A stretch of 64,000 nucleotides of DNA, taken from positions 2,542,001 to 2,606,000 of the forward strand of contig NZ_CP077290.1 of assembly GCF_019047785.1 (NCBI RefSeq), given 5' to 3'. Origin of the DNA: Enterobacter cancerogenus. Its GTDB lineage: Bacteria > Pseudomonadota > Gammaproteobacteria > Enterobacterales > Enterobacteriaceae. Below the pieces are notes generated by a model. The model was not told the origin of the DNA and searched no databases. It saw only the letters and a list, made by a program, of their open reading frames with translations. Below, piece by piece: positions 22,429-31,065 of this stretch. The translations under genes and the position numbers were made by a program. Numbering within the stretch: the first letter of the stretch is position 1; every line of letters starts with the position of its first letter.

Positions 22429-24546
22429 TTGTATCTGTTTGAAAGCCTGAATCAACTGATTCAAACCTACCTGCCTGAAGACCAGATTAAGCGTCTTCAG
22501 CAGGCGTATCTCGTTGCACGTGACGCTCACGAGGGCCAGACACGTTCAAGCGGTGAACCCTATATCACGCACCCGGTTGCGGTAGCCTGTATTCTGGCCG
22601 AGATGAAACTCGACTACGAAACGCTGATGGCTGCGCTGCTGCATGACGTGATCGAAGATACCCCTGCCACTTACCAGGATATGGAACAGCTGTTTGGCAA
22701 AAGCGTTGCTGAACTGGTGGAAGGGGTCTCTAAGCTTGATAAGCTGAACTTCCGCGATAAGAAAGAGGCGCAAGCCGAAAACTTCCGCAAGATGATTATG
22801 GCGATGGTGCAGGATATCCGCGTCATTCTCATCAAACTCGCTGACCGCACGCACAACATGCGCACGCTGGGCTCATTACGCCCGGACAAACGTCGCCGCA
22901 TTGCCCGTGAAACCCTCGAAATTTACAGTCCACTGGCGCACCGTTTAGGTATTCATCACATTAAAACCGAGCTGGAAGAGCTGGGTTTTGAAGCGTTGTA
23001 CCCGAACCGCTATCGCGTAATTAAAGAGGTGGTGAAAGCCGCGCGCGGTAACCGTAAAGAGATGATCCAAAAAATCCTCTCTGAGATTGAAGGACGTTTA
23101 CAGGAAGCGGGGATCCCCTGCCGCGTCAGCGGTCGCGAAAAACACCTGTACTCCATCTACTGCAAAATGGTGCTTAAAGAGCAGCGTTTTCACTCGATCA
23201 TGGATATCTACGCGTTCCGCGTGATCGTCCAGGACTCGGACACCTGCTATCGCGTGCTGGGGCAGATGCACAGCCTGTATAAACCGCGTCCGGGGCGCGT
23301 GAAAGATTACATCGCCATTCCAAAAGCGAACGGCTATCAATCTTTGCACACCTCGATGATCGGGCCGCACGGTGTGCCTGTCGAAGTGCAGATCCGCACC
23401 GAAGATATGGACCAGATGGCGGAAATGGGTGTCGCGGCACACTGGGCCTATAAAGAGCACGGTGGCGAAAGCAGCACTACCGCACAGATCCGCGCCCAGC
23501 GCTGGATGCAAAGCCTGCTGGAATTGCAGCAGAGCGCGGGTAGCTCATTTGAATTCATTGAGAGCGTGAAATCCGATCTCTTCCCGGATGAGATTTACGT
23601 TTTCACACCAGAGGGGCGCATCGTCGAGCTGCCTGCTGGTGCCACACCGGTCGACTTTGCTTACGCCGTGCATACCGATATCGGTCATGCCTGCGTGGGC
23701 GCGCGCGTCGACAGACAGCCTTACCCGCTGTCGCAACCGCTCGCCAGCGGTCAAACAGTGGAAATTATTACCGCGCCGGGCGCACGTCCGAACGCGGCCT
23801 GGCTGAACTTTGTCGTCAGCTCCAAGGCGCGCGCCAAAATTCGTCAGCTGCTGAAAAACCTCAAGCGCGATGACTCCGTAAGCCTGGGTCGCCGTCTGCT
23901 CAACCACGCGTTGGGCGGCAGCCGTAAGCTCGCGGAGATCCCGCCTGAGAACATCCAGCATGAGCTGGAGCGCATGAAACTCGCCTCGCTGGACGACCTG
24001 CTGGCCGAGATCGGCCTTGGTAACGCCATGAGCGTGGTGGTAGCGAAGAACCTGCAGCAGGGCGACACCGCCTCCGTGCCGCAGTCCACGACGCAAGGCC
24101 ACGGTCATCTGCCGATTAAAGGCGCTGACGGCGTGCTCATTACCTTCGCGAAATGCTGTCGACCTATCCCCGGCGACCCGATCATTGCCCACGTCAGCCC
24201 GGGCAAAGGCCTGGTGATCCACCACGAGTCCTGCCGTAACATCCGCGGCTATCAGAAAGAAGCGGAGAAGTTTATGGCCGTCGAATGGGATAAAGAGACG
24301 GCGCAGGAATTTATCACCGAAATTAAGGTGGATATGTTCAACCACCAGGGTGCTCTGGCAAACCTGACGGCTGCCATCAACACCGCCTCTTCCAACATTC
24401 AAAGCCTGAACACGGAAGAGAAAGATGGCCGCGTGTATAGCGCCTTTATTCGCCTGACCGCGCGCGACCGTGTGCATCTGGCGAACATTATGCGCAAAAT
24501 CCGCGTGATGCCAGACGTTATCAAAGTCACTCGTAACAGAAACTAG
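22429..24546 (+). CDS. spoT: Bifunctional (p)ppGpp synthetase/hydrolase
   Basis: The gene starts with TTG, as in E. coli, giving 705 residues. The HD hydrolase domain (about 20-170, with ALLHDVIEDTPAT), the synthetase domain (GREKHLYSIYCKM around residue 235), the TGS domain (about 385-450), a zinc-finger-like CCRPIPGDPI and the C-terminal ACT domain are all visible. SpoT hydrolyses ppGpp and makes it weakly under carbon or fatty-acid stress. The hinge between the TGS and zinc-finger regions is slightly longer than in K-12. Confidence 0.97.
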   Translation: MYLFESLNQLIQTYLPEDQIKRLQQAYLVARDAHEGQTRSSGEPYITHPVAVACILAEMKLDYETLMAALLHDVIEDTPATYQDMEQLFGKSVAELVEGVSKLDKLNFRDKKEAQAENFRKMIMAMVQDIRVILIKLADRTHNMRTLGSLRPDKRRRIARETLEIYSPLAHRLGIHHIKTELEELGFEALYPNRYRVIKEVVKAARGNRKEMIQKILSEIEGRLQEAGIPCRVSGREKHLYSIYCKMVLKEQRFHSIMDIYAFRVIVQDSDTCYRVLGQMHSLYKPRPGRVKDYIAIPKANGYQSLHTSMIGPHGVPVEVQIRTEDMDQMAEMGVAAHWAYKEHGGESSTTAQIRAQRWMQSLLELQQSAGSSFEFIESVKSDLFPDEIYVFTPEGRIVELPAGATPVDFAYAVHTDIGHACVGARVDRQPYPLSQPLASGQTVEIITAPGARPNAAWLNFVVSSKARAKIRQLLKNLKRDDSVSLGRRLLNHALGGSRKLAEIPPENIQHELERMKLASLDDLLAEIGLGNAMSVVVAKNLQQGDTASVPQSTTQGHGHLPIKGADGVLITFAKCCRPIPGDPIIAHVSPGKGLVIHHESCRNIRGYQKEAEKFMAVEWDKETAQEFITEIKVDMFNHQGALANLTAAINTASSNIQSLNTEEKDGRVYSAFIRLTARDRVHLANIMRKIRVMPDVIKVTRNRN

Positions 24547-24550
24547 GCTT

Positions 24551-25240
24551 ATGAATTCAGTACGTTATGCACGTATCTGTGAAATGCTCGCCAGGCGCCA
24601 GCCTGACCTGACGGTCTGCATGGAGCAGGTCCATAAGCCTCACAATGTCTCCGCTATTGTCCGTACAGCAGACGCCGTCGGCGTGCACGAAGTCCACGCC
24701 GTCTGGCCGGGCGCGCGTATGCGTACGATGGTCTCGGCTGCCGCAGGCAGTAATAGCTGGGTCTCGGTTAAATCTCACCAGACAATAGGCGATGCCGTAT
24801 CCCATCTTAAGGGCCGTGGCATGCAGGTGCTTGCGACCAACCTGTCCGATAAAGCCGTAGATTTTCGCGAGATCGACTACACCCGCCCGACCTGCATTTT
24901 GATGGGTCAGGAGAAAACCGGGATCAGCCAGGAAGCGCTGGATCTGGCGGATCGGGATATCATTATCCCGATGATCGGCATGGTACAGTCCCTCAACGTC
25001 TCCGTTGCCTCCGCGCTGATCCTGTATGAAGCACAGCGCCAGCGTCAGAACGCCGGAATGTACGCGCGCAGCAGCAGCATGCTGCCGGAAGAAGAACAGC
25101 AGCGACTGCTGTTTGAAGGGGGCTATCCGGTGCTGGCCCGCGTGGCGAAACAGAAAAAATTACCTTACCCCCACGTCAACGCGCAGGGCGAAATTGAAGC
25201 CGATGCCGAGTGGTGGTCTACCATGCAGTACGCAGGATAA
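24551..25240 (+). CDS. trmH: tRNA (guanosine(18)-2'-O)-methyltransferase
   Basis: 229 residues of the SPOUT superfamily. Motifs: VHKPHNVSAIVRTADAVG (1), CILMGQEKTGIS (2) and IPMIGMVQSLNVSVASALIL (3), which together form the knotted SAM site. It methylates G18 in the tRNA D-loop. It begins 4 bp after spoT in the spoT-trmH-recG unit. Confidence 0.96.
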   Translation: MNSVRYARICEMLARRQPDLTVCMEQVHKPHNVSAIVRTADAVGVHEVHAVWPGARMRTMVSAAAGSNSWVSVKSHQTIGDAVSHLKGRGMQVLATNLSDKAVDFREIDYTRPTCILMGQEKTGISQEALDLADRDIIIPMIGMVQSLNVSVASALILYEAQRQRQNAGMYARSSSMLPEEEQQRLLFEGGYPVLARVAKQKKLPYPHVNAQGEIEADAEWWSTMQYAG

Positions 25241-25243
25241 CCG

Positions 25244-27325
25244 ATGAAAGGCCTCCTGCTGGATGCCATCCCGCTCAACAGCCTGACGGGCGTGGGCGCG
25301 GCGCAAAGCGGTAAGCTGGCAAAAATTGGCCTGCATACCGTGCAGGATCTCCTGCTTCACCTCCCCCTGCGGTATGAAGACCGCACCCAGCTGTACAAAA
25401 TTGGCGATCTCCTGCCCGCAATTTACGCCACCGTTGAGGGCGAAGTGCTGAACTGCAACATCACGTTCGGCGGACGTCGAATGATGACCTGTCAAATCAG
25501 CGACGGCACCGGCATTCTCACTATGCGCTTTTTCAACTTCAACGCGGCGATGAAAAACAGCCTTGCTACCGGAAGGCGGGTGCTGGCTTACGGCGAAGCC
25601 AAACGCGGAAAATACGGCGCAGAGATGATCCACCCCGAGTATCGCGTACAGGGCGACCTCAGCATGCCGGAGCTGCAGGAGACGCTCACGCCGGTCTACC
25701 CGACGACCGAAGGCATCAAGCAAGCGACGCTGCGCAAGCTGACCGATCAGGCGCTTGAGCTGCTTGATACCTGTGCCATCGCCGAGTTACTGCCGCCGGA
25801 GCTGGCGCAGGGCATGATGAGCCTGCCGGAGGCGCTGCGTACCCTGCACCGTCCGCCACCGACGCTCCAGCTCATTGATTTAGAAAGCGGCACGCATCCC
25901 GCCCAGCGGCGGCTTATCCTTGAGGAATTACTGGCTCACAACCTGAGCATGCTGGCCCTGCGTGCGGGAGCGCAGCGCTTCCACGCCCAGCCGTTAAGCC
26001 AGCGTGATGAGCTCAAAGATAAGCTTCTGGCCTCGCTGCCGTTTAAGCCGACAGGCGCACAGGCGCGTGTCACCGCCGAAATTGAGCGCGATATGGCACT
26101 CGACGTGCCGATGATGCGTCTGGTTCAGGGCGACGTCGGTTCCGGTAAAACGCTGGTTGCCGCGCTGGCCGCGTTGCGCGCCATTGCCCACGGCAAGCAG
26201 GTGGCACTGATGGCACCGACCGAACTGCTGGCCGAACAGCACGCCAATAACTTCCGCGCCTGGTTCGCCCCGCTTGGGGTTGAGGTGGGCTGGCTGGCCG
26301 GCAAGCAAAAGGGCAAAGCCCGTCTTGCGCAGCAGGAGGCGATTGCCAGCGGCCAGGTACAGATGATTGTTGGCACCCACGCCATCTTCCAGGAACAGGT
26401 CCAGTTTAACGGTCTGGCGCTGGTGATCATCGATGAACAGCACCGCTTTGGCGTGCATCAGCGTCTGGCGCTGTGGGAAAAGGGGCTGCAACAGGGCTAC
26501 CACCCGCATCAGCTGATCATGACCGCCACGCCTATCCCGCGCACGCTGGCGATGACCGCCTACGCCGATCTCGATACCTCTACCATTGACGAGCTGCCGC
26601 CGGGCCGTACGCCGGTGACGACGGTCGCCATCCCGGACACGCGTCGCAGCGATATTATCGACCGCGTGCGCAACGCCTGCATGCAGGAAGGGCGTCAGGC
26701 CTACTGGGTGTGTACGCTGATCGAAGAGTCTGACCTGCTTGAAGCGCAGGCCGCAGAAGCCACCTGGGAAGAGCTTAAGCTGGCGCTACCGGAGCTGAAT
26801 GTTGGCCTGGTGCACGGGCGTATGAAGCCCGCCGAGAAGCAGGCGGTCATGCAGGCCTTTAAACAGGGCGAGCTGCATCTTCTGATTGCTACAACGGTCA
26901 TCGAAGTGGGTGTGGACGTGCCAAACGCCAGCCTGATGATTGTTGAAAACCCGGAACGCCTGGGTCTTGCGCAACTCCACCAGCTGCGCGGGCGCGTTGG
27001 CCGCGGTGCAGTGGCCTCCCACTGCGTTCTGCTTTATAAAGCGCCGCTGTCCAAAACCGCGCAGATGCGTCTGCAGGTCTTACGCGACAGCAACGATGGT
27101 TTCGTGATTGCGCAAAAAGACCTGGAAATCCGCGGGCCGGGCGAATTGCTGGGCACGCGTCAGACCGGCAACGCCGAGTTTAAGGTGGCGGATTTAATGC
27201 GCGATCAGGCCATGATCCCCGAAGTTCAGCGCCTCGCCCGCCATATTCATGAACGCTACCCCGAGCAGGCGGCAGCGCTTATCGAACGCTGGATGCCTGA
27301 AACCGAGCGCTACTCCAACGCCTGA
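25244..27325 (+). CDS. recG: ATP-dependent DNA helicase RecG
   Basis: 693 residues. The N-terminal wedge/OB domain (about 60-150) is followed by superfamily 2 helicase motifs: GDVGSGKT (I), IIDEQHRFG (II, DEQH), TATPIPRT (III) and QLHQLRGRVGRG (VI), and the C-terminal TRG region. RecG reverses stalled forks and acts on branched DNA. It starts 3 bp after trmH. In K-12, gltS follows on the opposite strand; here the next gene is xanP. Confidence 0.97.
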   Translation: MKGLLLDAIPLNSLTGVGAAQSGKLAKIGLHTVQDLLLHLPLRYEDRTQLYKIGDLLPAIYATVEGEVLNCNITFGGRRMMTCQISDGTGILTMRFFNFNAAMKNSLATGRRVLAYGEAKRGKYGAEMIHPEYRVQGDLSMPELQETLTPVYPTTEGIKQATLRKLTDQALELLDTCAIAELLPPELAQGMMSLPEALRTLHRPPPTLQLIDLESGTHPAQRRLILEELLAHNLSMLALRAGAQRFHAQPLSQRDELKDKLLASLPFKPTGAQARVTAEIERDMALDVPMMRLVQGDVGSGKTLVAALAALRAIAHGKQVALMAPTELLAEQHANNFRAWFAPLGVEVGWLAGKQKGKARLAQQEAIASGQVQMIVGTHAIFQEQVQFNGLALVIIDEQHRFGVHQRLALWEKGLQQGYHPHQLIMTATPIPRTLAMTAYADLDTSTIDELPPGRTPVTTVAIPDTRRSDIIDRVRNACMQEGRQAYWVCTLIEESDLLEAQAAEATWEELKLALPELNVGLVHGRMKPAEKQAVMQAFKQGELHLLIATTVIEVGVDVPNASLMIVENPERLGLAQLHQLRGRVGRGAVASHCVLLYKAPLSKTAQMRLQVLRDSNDGFVIAQKDLEIRGPGELLGTRQTGNAEFKVADLMRDQAMIPEVQRLARHIHERYPEQAAALIERWMPETERYSNA

Positions 27326-27360
27326 AAACGCCACAGAATCCCCCTCAGAAAAATTTCTAA

Positions 27361-27376
27361 ATGCAATCGTTTGCTT
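27361..27376. promoter_or_regulatory. Candidate PurR operator upstream of xanP
   Basis: atgcaatcgtttgctt matches the palindromic PurR consensus ACGCAAACGTTTGCGT at 13 of 16 positions, including the central CG and the GCAA/TTGC core apart from one base. It lies 53 bp before the xanP start, a sensible place for purine repression of a xanthine permease. No footprint is known to me. Confidence 0.6.
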
Positions 27377-27428
27377 TTACCAACTGGTCAGATAAAATGC
27401 CCGCTTTTCCACCGTGGGATTGCCGCCG

Positions 27429-28820
27429 ATGTCCGTTAACACCATAGAGTCTCCTGATGCGCAACCGATTGCGCAGAAGCAAAACAGTGAACTGATCTAC
27501 CGCCTTGAGGACCGCCCGCCGCTGCCTCAAACGCTGTTCGCCGCGTGTCAGCACCTGCTGGCAATGTTCGTGGCGGTGATCACCCCTGCGTTATTGATTT
27601 GCCAGGCGCTCGGTTTACCGGCTCAGGATACTCAGCACATCATCAGCATGTCCCTGTTCGCCTCCGGTGTGGCCTCCATTATTCAAATTAAAGCATGGGG
27701 TCCGGTGGGGTCCGGGCTGCTGTCGATTCAGGGCACCAGTTTTAACTTTGTGGCCCCGCTGATCATGGGCGGTACGGCACTGAAAACCGGCGGTGCGGAC
27801 GTCCCGACGATGATGGCAGCGCTGTTCGGCACGCTGATGCTGGCAAGCTGCACGGAGATGGTCATCTCCCGCGTGCTGCACCTGGCGCGCCGGGTGATCA
27901 CGCCGCTGGTTTCCGGCGTGGTGGTGATGATTATCGGCCTGTCGCTGATTCAGGTTGGCCTGACGTCCATCGGCGGTGGCTATGCGGCGATGAACGACCA
28001 CACCTTTGGCGCACCGAAAAACCTGCTGCTGGCAGGCATCGTGCTGGCGATTATCATTCTGCTCAACCGTCAGCGTAACCCGTATCTGCGCGTGGCATCG
28101 CTGGTGATTGCGATGGCGGCAGGCTACCTGATGGCGTGGGCGTTGGGCATGCTGCCGGAGAACACCGCCCCTGCCAATGCGGCGCTCATTACTGTCCCTA
28201 CCCCGCTGTACTACGGCCTGGGCATTGACTGGGGTCTGCTGCTGCCGCTGATGCTGGTCTTTATGATCACCTCGCTCGAAACCATCGGCGACATTACGGC
28301 CACCTCCGACGTCTCCGAGCAGCCGGTCTCCGGCCCGCTGTACATGAAGCGTCTTAAAGGCGGCGTGCTGGCGAACGGCCTGAACTCGTTCGTCTCGGCG
28401 GTGTTCAACACCTTCCCGAACTCCTGCTTCGGCCAGAACAACGGCGTGATCCAGCTGACCGGCGTTGCCAGCCGCTACGTGGGTTTTGTGGTCGCCCTGA
28501 TGCTGATCGTGCTCGGTCTGTTCCCGGCGGTAAGCGGCTTTGTGCAGCACATCCCTGAGCCAGTGCTTGGCGGCGCAACGCTGGTAATGTTCGGCACCAT
28601 TGCGGCGTCCGGCGTGCGTATCGTCTCGCGCGAGCCGCTGAACCGCCGCGCAATTATGATTATCGCCCTGTCGCTGGCCGTCGGTCTTGGCGTCTCTCAG
28701 CAGCCGCTGATCCTGCAGTTTGCCCCTGACTGGGTGAAAAACCTGCTCTCTTCCGGCATCGCCGCCGGGGGGATCACCGCTATCGTTCTGAACCTTGTGT
28801 TCCCGCCTGAAAAGAACTGA
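27429..28820 (+). CDS. xanP: Xanthine permease
   Basis: The ATG at 27429 gives 463 residues aligned with the E. coli XanP start; five codons upstream are also open but have no site. A nucleobase-ascorbate (NCS2) transporter with about fourteen helices; [17 protein letters not shown] (helix 3 region), [13 protein letters not shown] and the signature [13 protein letters not shown] are present. It is a proton symporter for xanthine. A candidate PurR box lies upstream. Confidence 0.95.
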   Translation: MSVNTIESPDAQPIAQKQNSELIYRLEDRPPLPQTLFAACQHLLAMFVAVITPALLICQALGLPAQDTQHIISMSLFASGVASIIQIKAWGPVGSGLLSIQGTSFNFVAPLIMGGTALKTGGADVPTMMAALFGTLMLASCTEMVISRVLHLARRVITPLVSGVVVMIIGLSLIQVGLTSIGGGYAAMNDHTFGAPKNLLLAGIVLAIIILLNRQRNPYLRVASLVIAMAAGYLMAWALGMLPENTAPANAALITVPTPLYYGLGIDWGLLLPLMLVFMITSLETIGDITATSDVSEQPVSGPLYMKRLKGGVLANGLNSFVSAVFNTFPNSCFGQNNGVIQLTGVASRYVGFVVALMLIVLGLFPAVSGFVQHIPEPVLGGATLVMFGTIAASGVRIVSREPLNRRAIMIIALSLAVGLGVSQQPLILQFAPDWVKNLLSSGIAAGGITAIVLNLVFPPEKN

Positions 28821-28939
28821 TCGCCATCACGGCAGGCTGTCAACGCCTGCCGTGACATCTCTTTACACCATTCCCGCCTTGAGGATTGCGCATAAATCGT
28901 GCATAACTCCTCTATGTGCGTTTCACGGGATGGAAGACC

Positions 28940-30628
28940 ATGAAATTTATTGGAAAGCTCCTTATCTATCTTTTGGTGGCCCTGCTTATTGTAGTGCTGG
29001 CATTCTATTTTCTGCTTCAGACACGCTGGGGCGCGTCGCAGGCCAGCAGTTGGGTAACGGAAAATACCGCCTACGAACTCAATTTCGACCAGATGGATCA
29101 CCGCTTTTCATCGCCTTCCCACATCGTTCTGAAAAACGTCACCTTCGGGCGCGATGGCAAACCCGCCACGCTGGTCGCCAAAACGGTCGATATTGGTCTG
29201 AGCAGCCGTCAAATCACCGATCCGCTGCATATGGACACCATTACCCTGTTTGACGGGACGTTGAACCTCTCCCCGCAGACCGCGCCGCTGCCTTTCCAGG
29301 CAGACCGCCTGCAGCTGAACAACATGGCTTTTAACAGCCCGAATACCGAGTGGGATTTGAGCGCGCAAAAAGTGACGGGCGGCGTGAGCCCGTGGCAGCC
29401 CGAGGCGGGTAACGTGCTGGGCAAAAATGCGCAGATCCAGATGAGCGCGGGTTCGCTCACCCTGAACGGCGTCCCGGCGACCAACGTGCTGATTGAGGGC
29501 AAACTCAACGGCAAGGAGGTGGTGCTTAACACCATCGGTGCCGATATGGCGCGCGGCTCGCTCACCGGCTCGGCCCAGCGCAACGCCGATGGCGGCTGGG
29601 TTATCGATACCCTGCGTCTGAATGATATCCGCCTGCAGAGCGAAAAAACGCTCGCCGATTTTTTCGCGCCGCTCACCACCGTTCCGTCCCTGCAGATTGG
29701 TCGGCTGGAGGTGACCGACGCGCGTCTTCAGGGGCCGGACTGGGCGGTGACCGATCTTGATTTAAGCCTGCGCAACCTGACGCTCGCCAAAGGCGACTGG
29801 CAGAGCCAGGACGGGCGTCTGTCGATGAACGCCAGCGAGTTTATCTACGGCTCGCTGCATCTGTTCGATCCTATTCTGAATACGGAGTTCTCCCCGCAGG
29901 GCATCGCGCTGCGTCAGTTCACCTCCCGCTGGGAAGGCGGTATGGTCCGCACGTCCGGCAACTGGCTGCGCGACGGTAAAGCACTGGTCCTGGACGATGC
30001 CGCCATCGCCGGGCTGGAGTACACCCTGCCTGAAAACTGGAAAACGCTGTGGATGGAGCCATTGCCGGAGTGGCTGAACAGCGTGACGCTGAAAAAATTT
30101 GGCCTGAGTCGCAATCTGGTCATTGATATCGACCCGGCCTTCCCGTGGCAGATAACCTCGCTTGACGGTTACGGCGCGAACCTGCAGCTGGCTAAAGATC
30201 GCCAGTGGGGCGTGTGGAGCGGCAGCGCAACGCTCAACGGCGCGGCGGCCACCTTTAACCGTGTTGACGTGCGGCGTCCGTCCCTGGCGCTGAATGCGAA
30301 CGCCGCGACGGTGAACATTACCGAGCTTAGCGCCTTCACGGAAAAAGGCATTCTGGAAGCGACGGCGACGGTTTCACAGCTGGCGCAGCGTCAAACCACC
30401 GTCAGCCTGAATGGCCGCGGCGTACCGCTCAATATCATCAACCAGTGGGGATGGCCCGCATTGCCAATCGCGGGCGACGGCAATATGCAGCTGACCGCCA
30501 GCGGCAGCATCCAGGCCCACGCGCCGCTGAAGCCAACGGTTAACGGGAAGCTGAGTGCGGTGAATATGGATAAACAGCAGGTGCAGCAGACGATGACAGG
30601 CGGAGTGGTATCAACACCTGTGCAATAA
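28940..30628 (+). CDS. yicH: AsmA family protein YicH
   Basis: The ATG at 28940 gives 562 residues. A single N-terminal helix (residues 6-27) anchors a large periplasmic beta-rich region, with the AsmA-type C-terminal repeat region (SGSIQAHAPLKPTVNGKLSAVN). AsmA-like proteins are thought to move lipids between membranes; YicH's own role is not well defined. The last 47 bp of the gene are repeated 242 bp downstream as part of a tandem duplication, which leaves this copy intact. Confidence 0.9.
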   Translation: MKFIGKLLIYLLVALLIVVLAFYFLLQTRWGASQASSWVTENTAYELNFDQMDHRFSSPSHIVLKNVTFGRDGKPATLVAKTVDIGLSSRQITDPLHMDTITLFDGTLNLSPQTAPLPFQADRLQLNNMAFNSPNTEWDLSAQKVTGGVSPWQPEAGNVLGKNAQIQMSAGSLTLNGVPATNVLIEGKLNGKEVVLNTIGADMARGSLTGSAQRNADGGWVIDTLRLNDIRLQSEKTLADFFAPLTTVPSLQIGRLEVTDARLQGPDWAVTDLDLSLRNLTLAKGDWQSQDGRLSMNASEFIYGSLHLFDPILNTEFSPQGIALRQFTSRWEGGMVRTSGNWLRDGKALVLDDAAIAGLEYTLPENWKTLWMEPLPEWLNSVTLKKFGLSRNLVIDIDPAFPWQITSLDGYGANLQLAKDRQWGVWSGSATLNGAAATFNRVDVRRPSLALNANAATVNITELSAFTEKGILEATATVSQLAQRQTTVSLNGRGVPLNIINQWGWPALPIAGDGNMQLTASGSIQAHAPLKPTVNGKLSAVNMDKQQVQQTMTGGVVSTPVQ

Positions 30629-30632
30629 ACAA

Positions 30633-30708
30633 GCCGGGTGGCGGCTGCGCCTTACCCGGCCTACAAAAATACTGCATCGTAGGCCCGGTAAGCGAAGCGC
30701 CACCGGGC
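30633..30708. repeat. REP pair (BIME) in duplication copy 1
   Basis: Two inverted REP palindromes: gccgggtggc...cttacccggc at 30633-30660 and gcccggtaag...gccaccgggc at 30683-30708, the latter followed by attttttc and so able to terminate yicH transcription. Confidence 0.85.
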
Positions 30709-30719
30709 ATTTTTTCAGC

Positions 30720-30823
30720 TCAGAGGTGAACAACCACCTCATTTCCCTCGGCTTTCACCACCACGCCCCACTCGCTACCTGCGTGTGAACCGCCCTTCAC
30801 GCTGCCCACCTTCTGCACGTTGC
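30720..30823 (-). pseudogene. Duplicated 3' end of yicI (remnant)
   Basis: This stretch is a near-exact copy of the last 104 bp of yicI (30962-31065 region) including its stop codon, but is not joined to any start. It came from the 242-bp tandem duplication and is not expected to make protein. Confidence 0.85.
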
Positions 30824-31065
30824 TGCAGCAGACGATGACAGGCGGAGTGGTATCAACACCTGTGCAATAAATAAGCCGGGTGGCGGCTGCGCCTTACCCG
30901 GCCTACAAAAATACTGCATCGTAGGCCCGGTAAGCGAAGCGCCACCGGGCATTTTTTCAGCTCAGAGGTGAACAACCACCTCATTTCCCTCGGCTTTCAC
31001 CACCACGCCCCACTCGCTACCTGCGTGTGAACCGCCCTTCACGCTGCTCACCTTCTGCACGTTGC
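30824..31065. repeat. Tandem duplication across the yicH/yicI junction, copy 2
   Basis: The second copy begins with the last 47 bp of yicH (30824-30870, a headless remnant with its stop), repeats the REP pair (30875-30902 and 30925-30950) and ends inside the true 3' end of yicI. It therefore supplies the functional C-terminus of yicI. Confidence 0.93.

Larger units (their letters stand above)
30582..30823. repeat. Tandem duplication across the yicH/yicI junction, copy 1
   Basis: A 242-bp unit covering the last 47 bp of yicH, the intergenic REP pair and a non-functional copy of the 3' end of yicI (30720-30823, antisense). It recurs directly at 30824-31065 with two differences by my alignment (c/t at 30630/30872 and 30806/31048), so about 99% identical. 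The junction reads gcacgttgc|tgcagcag, with short similarity at the breakpoints. Confidence 0.93.
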
